Shown here piece by piece: positions 11,155-19,126 of a DNA stretch of 27,500 nucleotides. The stretch is from Chrysomallon squamiferum (lineage: Eukaryota > Mollusca > Gastropoda > Neomphalida > Peltospiridae). How positions within the stretch are numbered: the stretch's first letter is position 1; every line of letters starts with the position of its first letter. The notes beneath the pieces were generated by a model, which saw nothing but the letters and a program-made list of their open reading frames with translations, did not search any database and was not told the origin of the DNA. The position numbers were made by a program, and so were the translations under genes. Location of the stretch: the NCBI GenBank assembly GCA_012295275.1, contig CM022667.1, positions 11,462,538-11,490,037 of the forward strand. The letters run 5' to 3'.

Positions 11155-11930
11155 GTCAGAGAGACTCATCGACAGAGTGAAAGAATGAGAAGCAGAAAGA
11201 GAGAAACAAAAACTCGTTACACATATATGTGCACAGACAGAATCTGGCGTGAGAAAAATTTGTTAGATCTGTATAAGTCTCGGTAAGTTAAAGAGACAGA
11301 GTGCATGTTTCTAATTTGTACGAACGAAACGAGATAACTGTATATCTGTGCTTGTGCGCAAGTTAAACACAGTAGTTAAATACACATTTGTAATTTGAAC
11401 GAAACAAACAGTAAAACCCGCGCGTATTATTGTATCAGATCGAATGTACGTATATCAGTAAAAAACAGAGAGATATCTCTGCAAACGAAGATCAGATAAT
11501 TTGTAAAAATAATAATCAGTGACGTGTGTACATTGATTTACGTCTTGTGAACGGTTTACCAATCCTTCTGTTTGAACACAACCAAAACGTGTTGTTCTTT
11601 TTTATACAAATATATATATATATAAACACACATTCTGTGGTGCCTCCCAGCACCAAATGAGCAGTAATTGTCTATTTCGTCTTATAATTACTAAAAGTAT
11701 ACCATAAGACTGAGTGGCGCCGATGTTTTTCACATCACAGAGTTGTCACTTTTTTACAGTATCAAACGTTTAGGCGTTAGAACTGCCAGATGTTCCACCC
11801 CTGATGTGTAGAACGAGCACTGATCAGCGCTTAGTCTATGGCGGTGAGTTAGCAGCGCTCAGATGTGTCAGTTATAGAGAAGTGAATAGATTCAATTCAT
11901 TCATTTTCCTTATGTTTCAGGTTTATGTAG
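11155..11930. other. Intergenic, no firm gene
   Basis: This is unique sequence with a TA run at 11611-11625. A donor-like GGCG|GTGAGT at 11843/11844 follows a short frame from 11804, but nothing else supports an exon. Confidence 0.5.
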
Positions 11931-12420
11931 TACGATTAATACTGTTAACACTACGAATAATAGTACTGCCGCTACTAATACGGTTCTTACTATTACTACT
12001 GCTACTACACTACTACTATTACTAAAGCAACTACTACGACAACCACCACTACTACTACTACAGCAAACAATACCGTTTCCAGTACAACTACTACTAGTAG
12101 TAATAGAAATAGCAGTAGTAGTAGTAGTAGTAATAGTAGTAGTAGTAGTAGCAGTAGCAGTACTAGTAGTAGTAGTAGTAGTAGTAGTAGCAAGCAGTAG
12201 TAGTACACATATCTACCACTATTGACTGTACAAATACTGCTACAGTCAATTACACTATTACTATTGCTACTGCAAATATCAGAATTTCTACAGTTACAAC
12301 TACTGCGACTTCTACAAAATATACAACTTATACTACCATTTCTGTCACTGCTTGCTACTGCTGCTATTCGTCCTGCTATTACAATATTATTACAGCCAAT
12401 TATATTCAGTATAACATAAA
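11930..12420. repeat. Long decayed CTA/TAC/AGT triplet tract
   Basis: Triplets such as CTA, TAC, ACT and AGT make up nearly 490 bases. A purer GTA/AGT run lies at about 12108-12199, with CTA triplets on either side. Open frames here (poly-Leu/Val and similar) are repeat translations. Confidence 0.9.
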
Positions 12421-12640
12421 ATCAATGTATATGCAATGACGTTCAAAACGAGTGCAAAGATACTCAGTCTTTTCGGTTCTTTACGCTTGTATACTCTATG
12501 TACCTTTATTAATGAATGATAATGGTTATTAACAAATTCAGAATAGCTTTAACATAAATGATTTGAAAATACAAAACTTCAGTATATATTAACAGACCTA
12601 TGTGTTTAATTAGACAGATAAATAACTAATATCTCTATCT
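12420..12640. other. Intergenic, no gene seen
   Basis: A short unique AT-rich stretch with no coding features. Confidence 0.6.
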
Positions 12641-12842
12641 CTGTATATATATAGAATTTTAATTTTATTTTTTAAAAAAATTTATTATTTTTATTATTTT
12701 TAATATATATATATATATAGATATAGATTTAAATTTATAAAAAGATAGATAGATTCTTTAGATAGATAGATATATATATATATATATATAGATATAGATA
12801 TAAATATAAAAGATAATAAAAGAAAAAAGAAAAAAAAAAAAG
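12640..12842. repeat. (TA)n and (GATA)n low-complexity tract
   Basis: TA runs at 12702-12718 and 12772-12790, with ATAG/GATA units between and after, then poly(A). Confidence 0.92.
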
Positions 12843-12844
12843 GA

Positions 12845-13540
12845 GGAAGTGATAGGTGAAAAATCCCTATAGAGACTGAGATTTCAGAAAAAACGTGTTA
12901 TAATGGGAGGAAACTCTGTACATGTTACTAGAAAGGTCGATAATTCTTTTTAGTACATCCATCATTTTATAGAATACTTGATCTCTCGCTTCAACAGTAA
13001 ATATTATCAATAATAAATTTCTCTATTTAAAGCTAATAAACTTTGATAATGCAAATACGTATGTATGGATCTATCTATATATGTATGTATATGTGTATAT
13101 ATGTATGTACGTATTAAGAAAATAAAGATAGGGTTAAACACAAGTTCCTTATTCCGCTACCATAATCGCCCCCAATGTTTATTGACCGACCTTTGACCCT
13201 TTGACATTACAATAAGGTCACCTCATAACCACATGCTCCATAACATGTTAATAAATTTTTAATAATAAAAATCTGTTTGTGTTACGTTAAATATAACTTT
13301 ACTTGTACATCCCCCGTTGAACATACTACTACATACAATACAGTTGTAATACTTATTCAGAAGATAACAACACTTACAGCCAGTACAAACAGTAACAAGT
13401 CTCTCTATGTCTCCAAGGTAATCTTTAATCTACAGCGTACTTTATTAAAAATATTTCAGTGTCACTGGCTTCCCGCTTCTAATCTGTTTCAGATTATTTC
13501 ATAAAGACATGATGACTCTTAACAACTCTAGATAACCTTT
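12845..13540. other. Intergenic, no firm gene
   Basis: There is a TATG-rich stretch at 13055-13110. The segment 13140-13260 is less repetitive and holds several GACC/GGTCA half-sites. The frame at 13277-13504 has no recognisable domain. Confidence 0.5.
13187..13220 (-). promoter_or_regulatory. Possible nuclear-receptor DR1 site and half-site
   Basis: On the minus strand 13187-13199 reads GGGTCAAAGGTCG, close to the DR1 consensus AGGTCAAAGGTCA. A further AGGTCA lies on the plus strand at 13215-13220. Short motifs arise by chance and no adjacent gene is evident. Confidence 0.2.
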
Positions 13541-13544
13541 GCGT

Positions 13545-13760
13545 GTATATACATATCACTGTGTATGTATATATATCTATATCTATATCTATATCACACA
13601 CACATATAATACATATATACATAATTCATCCATATATACACATATACATAAATGCATACCTACATACATATAATACATACATACAACAGATACGTCTATA
13701 CATACGTACAATACATACATATATACATAAACATGCATAAAAACATACACATACATGAAT
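13545..13760. repeat. (ATAC)n/(CA)n/(TA)n tract
   Basis: About 215 bases of ATAC, CATA, CTAT and CA units; the open frames are repeat translations. Confidence 0.92.
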
Positions 13761-13779
13761 TCTTCGTCTGTAATCTGTT

Positions 13780-13841
13780 TGTTTATATGTATGTATGTGT
13801 GAATGTGTATGTGTGTGATTATGTGTGTGATTATGTGTGTA

Positions 13842-13895
<54 letters not shown>

Positions 13896-13908
13896 CACAC
13901 ACACACAT
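13780..13908. repeat. (TG)n-(TA)n-(CA)n palindromic microsatellite
   Basis: TG about 13841-13864, TA 13864-13888 and CA 13889-13907 form a self-complementary sequence. The preceding TGTATG units mirror the ATAC units of the tract before it. Confidence 0.95.
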
Positions 13909-13909
13909 T

Positions 13910-14285
13910 CCTATATGTACCTGTTTGAAGTTAAATATTTTTCATTTTTAAACATTAACATACCAGTACAAAGTTTACTATGTTCACATCACAGTGTACC
14001 TAACAGCATTACAACAAATCATAACATATCAGTTACCACATTCCTGTTAGTCACATTACACCAAAACACAGAGTACACATTCACACGGTACCAGTATTCT
14101 TCAAATCACATAGCACGTTTTTACTAGACTACTCCATAACCCTAGTCACCGCAATGCATCATGGTTGTTTCGTAATCAGAGGCTGGAGATTATATAATAA
14201 CTGCGAAATAAAATAAATATTTACCTGAATGGGATTTTGTAATCTACAATGAGTTTAAAGCCACCAGAAAGAACAATGTAGTTTA
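13910..14285. other. Intergenic, no gene seen
   Basis: This is unique sequence without coding signature. Confidence 0.6.
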
Positions 14286-14286
14286 C

Positions 14287-14319
<33 letters not shown>

Positions 14320-14359
14320 AAATAATAATAATAATAATAGTAATAATAATAATAATAAC

Positions 14360-14390
<31 letters not shown>

Positions 14391-14470
14391 CGTCAACAAA
14401 AGTTAATAAAAGAGAAACAGAAACAATGAAAACAAAAACACTGACGTTGATGATGATGATGATGATGATA
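14287..14470. repeat. (GAT)n-(AAT)n compound microsatellite
   Basis: GAT triplets at 14287-14320, AAT/AAC/AGT triplets at 14321-14390, then GAT again at about 14447-14470. Confidence 0.96.
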
Positions 14471-14474
14471 AGTT

Positions 14475-15014
14475 AATTAAAATAATGGTTACTAATTGTA
14501 TAATTATTACAAGCACACACAAAAAAATTATTATGGTTTTAATAACAACAGCAGCAGCAACAGCAAAAACAACAATAAATAAAAAAAAGTGACGAAAATA
14601 ACGACGACAACCACCATGGGAACAGAAAATTCGCATCTTCATTCACGATGTCGTAACACTCTTAAGCCAAGGGTTTCCTTCGCTCGCTCGCTCGCAGATT
14701 TCCCATGCTGACGAAATAGTTCTATGTTTTCTTTCAAGCAAGAGTTTCAAAGAGAAAGCAATACTGCACTTAAAAGTCGGAAACAGACTCTTGGTCAATC
14801 TCAGTGTACACTAGTGGAGGTCCAGGGCTTGGGAAGTGGTCAGTTTGATAGATTATTTCATCAAACACTGACCTCTCGTCTGATACGGCAGTTGTGAAAA
14901 ACTTGTTAAAACGTTAAGTGTAAATTAATTCGAACGGAGATAGAATTACGTATATACCCTTCACGTTAGGTTATTCTTACTGAATTACAGAGGAGAAAAA
15001 TGGGATAAGATTAG

Positions 15015-15015
<1 letters not shown>
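14475..15015. other. Intergenic, no gene seen
   Basis: This is unique sequence with a short (CGCT)n at about 14681-14694 and an imperfect hairpin at 14838-14873. No coding signature is visible. Confidence 0.55.

Positions 15016-15017
<2 letters not shown>

Positions 15018-15110
<93 letters not shown>
15018..15110. repeat. (GA)46 microsatellite, distal to the gene start
   Basis: A pure GA/AG run of about 93 bases, some 600 bases upstream of the start codon. Confidence 0.98.
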
Positions 15111-15113
<3 letters not shown>

Positions 15114-15271
15114 CTTTGAGGTTTAGGACTTGTTTTTAAGCATTGGTCGTTGCTTTTTTAAATGTGTGATTTTCGTTATATCCGTTGGATTTGTGTGGGC
15201 ACCTGTATATTTGTATGTTTGTAGGTCAGTTGTGTGTACGGCTGTTGCGTTTTTCCCTTCTGTTAAATTTA

Positions 15272-15273
<2 letters not shown>

Positions 15274-15368
<95 letters not shown>
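15274..15368. repeat. (GA)47 microsatellite, proximal to the gene start
   Basis: A pure AG/GA run of about 95 bases ending some 350 bases upstream of the start codon. The two frames that cross it are artefacts. Confidence 0.98.
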
Positions 15369-15369
<1 letters not shown>

Positions 15370-15370
<1 letters not shown>

Positions 15371-15716
15371 AATGTATTAATATGCATTGTACAATATTTT
15401 TCGCATAATTATTCATATCATAATCATAATGTTACACTAACAATAATGTTTATTTTTATTCCACTCATCTAAGACGATATTTCAACCCTTTGTCGCGTCT
15501 CTTTCAGTTACAAACAATTACAAAGATAAAACTTTTATCTGACGAACAACAAACGGGTTATCCAAACAGAGAATGTCAACAGTGATATAGTTATCAATCG
15601 AAAGACCAAAGATCAAAACTGTTGGAGTGAGACGCCAAGATATTTCGTTTCGTATTTTCCTTTGCTTTAGTTCCTACTTTTGTTTTTAAAAAGAACATGT
15701 GACAAGAATTCTTTTT
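15370..15716 (+). promoter_or_regulatory. Region upstream of the start codon (5' UTR and probable promoter)
   Basis: About 350 bases separate a (GA)n array from the first ATG. I see no clear TATA box at a usable distance. Pyrimidine-AG sequences at 15500-15507 and 15660-15670 could be splice acceptors for an upstream non-coding exon, so the transcription start cannot be placed. The assignment as promoter or leader comes only from position. Confidence 0.35.
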
Positions 15717-15807
15717 ATGAAAATGTCGCTGTCTGTTTGGTGTATGGTTAAATGGATTTTAGTCATTAGTTTTGTTTTAGGTGCATTCGGGAAATATCCG
15801 AATAAAG
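15717..15807 (+). CDS. Exon 1: start codon and signal peptide
   Basis: This exon encodes residues 1-30 plus the first base of codon 31. Two in-frame ATGs occur, at 15717 and 15723. The second has an A at -3 and may be the better initiation context; both give a signal peptide. An in-frame TAA at 15687-15689 stops the frame from extending upstream. A hydrophobic core runs from about W13 to A23, and A-F-G before K26 is a plausible cleavage site. The donor AAAG|GTGAGT at 15807/15808 is near consensus and leaves phase 1, matching exon 2. The link across a 2.4-kb intron is inferred from phase and from the need for a signal peptide, so it is less certain than the other junctions. Confidence 0.78.
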
Positions 15808-16421
15808 GTGAGTAGATTGTGTTGACTCGTTTAAGTTTTTGAAATAAAACAAGAAAAATAATGGTGATACATAAAGATGATGAGAATGATGATCATGATG
15901 ATAGAGAAAAAAAAATGAAAAAAACAACGAAGAGGAAGTAATAACTATATTATAAAATCATCTATGACAATAAATATCATTTAATTAATAAAAAAAAAAA
16001 ATGATGAAGAAGAAATGTGATAATTAATCCATTAACGAAACAAAAACAAAATAAAAGGTCCCATGGTTAGTCAACCAGTAAAGAAAGAAAAAAAAGAAAT
16101 GTGAATATAATTATTCTATGCTAATATAATCTCAAGTAATGTATAATAAATTCTGAGAAAAAAATACTTTCTTTTTCACTGTCCAGTAATATAACATAGT
16201 TCTCAACACTTCTATGTGTCACTCTCGAAAATGGATTCTGTATATTAAGAGGGTCTACAACCTACAAAATTTAATTTAATTTTATTTTATTTCTTTTTTC
16301 CTTATTCTTTATTTTTTTTTTTCTAAGAAAGATCATTTAAACAGTTTATTGATAATTAGGTAAAAGCATAAAATTCGATCGCATTTTTCCTTCTTTAAAA
16401 AAGAAATAAAATAAATAAATA

Positions 16422-16473
<52 letters not shown>

Positions 16474-17245
16474 TTTAAAAATCATTAAAAAAAAAATTAA
16501 AAATTAAAGAAAGAAAGGACAGAAATATAGGAACAAACAAACATACGGAAAAGAGGCACAGCGATATATATTCAGATAAAAAGACAGACAGAGATAGACA
16601 AACAGATATACCAACAGATAGCTCGAAACGACTTATCTTAATTCAATGAAGTCAACAATCACTATGATCGTGTCTCGGGCGCTAGGTATTGACGTAAGGA
16701 TGTATAATTATAGCTTCTCTAAACGAGTATGTTAAAGATGTGTTTTTCAACTTTCATTACGTTTTGTGTTTTTACGTCAGTGTAATATTAACTTTTTATA
16801 TTACTGTAAGTACAGTTTATTCACACACAAACACACACATACAATATATATATATATATATATATAATAAACAGTCGATTTTTGATTACGAGCCAGCTTC
16901 AGATACGCCGCCTCTAGTTGGCGCAACGAACAACACAACATCCGCAAAGCATCCCGCGTTTCATTCGTTTACTTCAAGTGGTTACCTCGCCATGGGTCCT
17001 AGACATATTCGTTTAGGCCAAGTTGTCTGATGTCCAAGATAAATATACTTTACAAAACCAAATTATTTTAATACATTCTCTTTTATTTTGTACAATATTA
17101 TACATTTTTAAATACAGACTTATTTAAAAAACGTTTTAAAAAAATACATTTCAACTAATTTCAGTTGGAAAAACTGATTTGATATACGAGTAAATTGAGT
17201 TACGAGCTCGGCCACGGTACGAATTAAGCTCGTAAGTCGAGGTTC

Positions 17246-17291
<46 letters not shown>

Positions 17292-18109
17292 GTTCATATA
17301 TTTGTGTTCTGTCTTCCATTACTTCTGATTAATTTCCTTTTTATATTTTTCAAATTTTATTCTTCATATTTCGTTTCTAAATCAATTCTTATAAAAAGAA
17401 AAAGGACTTTGACCTTATTTTGCCGTGTTTATTTTTTAAATACATTCTCTACGTCAGTTGATGGTTTGAATTTGGCTCTATAAACTTGACATTTACGTCT
17501 TTAATTCCTTTATGTTAACCCACCAAAAACAGTTATTTGAAAAATCTTCTACATTTACATAGTTATAAGAAAATACATTAAAAAAAAAGAAATTTAAAAA
17601 AAAAAAAAAAAAAAAAATGAAATATGGTGAGAAACTTGTGATAATATAAAATTTATAATTCTATCTAACAGATGTGAATCAAAAGGTATAGGCGTATATC
17701 TTCTATTTTTTCTTTTCATATATTGTGATATTGTAAACTGTAAAATAATAATAACAACAATAATAACAATAACAACAGCTGCAGCAGCAATAACAATGGT
17801 ATTATATACGTATGTATGTATGTATGTATGTAGTTTAGGATTTTAAATATTCTCTGTCGTATGTACGTCTGGTTAGAATCTACACATAGACAATATTCGC
17901 GACCTAACAAACCCCGTCAGATGCCGCTGACGAGAATCGAACGTATGGCACCCATTCGCCCGCACTCCGAAGGCGAATTATGTTACCTTTCGGCCACCGA
18001 AACAATCCTGTTTACGTGTGTATAATAATGTGTGTGAATGTGTGTATGTGTGTATGAATATGTGTCTATATGTCTGTGTGTCTATATATCTTTTTCTAAA
18101 TCTCTGACA

Positions 18110-18161
<52 letters not shown>

Positions 18162-18549
18162 ATTATTATGGTTGTTGTTGTTGTTGTTGTTATTATTATT
18201 ATTACAGTTTACATCAGTGACGAGTGTTCAAAAGAAGTCCTTTTCAACGATTCCGTTATCTTTGGTTTGCACAAAGAAAAACAGAAGTTGTCAACGCCAT
18301 ACCAGTGTGACGTCGTCGTTATGGCAGAACAACGACAGCGACTTATCGTCCACCTGACATCGCTGAACCTGACGGCAAGTCAACGATGCTACAAAAGCAA
18401 ATTAACTGTCAGAAATACAGACGGAAACATGATGACGGGTAAGTAGAAACTAAAGATGTTTTTGCATGTATCTATGTCTGTCTGTTTTTGTGTGCATGTT
18501 AGGTATTGTGAGTGAATCTATATACGTATGTGTGCATGGATGGATGGAC

Positions 18550-18591
<42 letters not shown>

Positions 18592-18879
18592 AAGGATATG
18601 AGTGTATTGTTGTATATATGTTCCTATATGTTATGTATGTACGTACGGCTGCGTGTGTGTGTGTGTCTGTATGTCTGTGACTGTACATTTAAATATACGT
18701 GTAAATAGACATGTATGCTTGTGTATTTTCAGGCAATGACGGTATTTGCGGAACGTCGGCGACTTCGTCGGCATACTTCACGTCAGGCCCGTATGTGTGG
18801 ATTCATTTTGAAGTCAACAGCAGTAAACCTAACTCCCAGAACTTTGAGATTATCATAACTGCATTTAAAGGTGAGCTTA

Positions 18880-18967
<88 letters not shown>

Positions 18968-19056
18968 GTTTGTGTGGTTGTGTGTGTATATATATATATA
19001 TATATAATTTTATTATCATCATGTTACTATATCGTCATTATCATTATTGTCATCAC

Positions 19057-19126
<70 letters not shown>

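Larger units (their letters stand above)
15808..18207 (+). other. Intron 1 (2400 bp)
   Basis: This is a phase 1 intron, GTGAGT to TTACAG. It holds an A-rich segment (15840-16170), an (AAT)n array, a (CA)n-(TA)n stretch, a likely DNA-transposon fragment ending at 17249, a (TG)n-(TA)n tract, poly(A), and an antisense SINE-like element at about 17809-18003. It ends in (TTA)n and (GTT)n. The last 235 or so bases before the acceptor contain no AG, which makes the acceptor unambiguous. Confidence 0.75.

Noticed and set aside
11804-12025. Short frame with a donor-like GGTGAGT at 11843
   Set aside because: The later part is CTA triplet repeat, and a lone donor motif is expected by chance.
16740-17030. 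96-codon frame in intron 1 as an exon
   Set aside because: It crosses CA/TA repeats and a mobile-element-like segment, and no splice sites fit the phase 1 structure of the gene.
17925-18003. A functional tRNA gene on the minus strand
   Set aside because: The A- and B-box-like motifs are present but the T-stem and acceptor stem do not pair, so a SINE head or tRNA fossil fits better.
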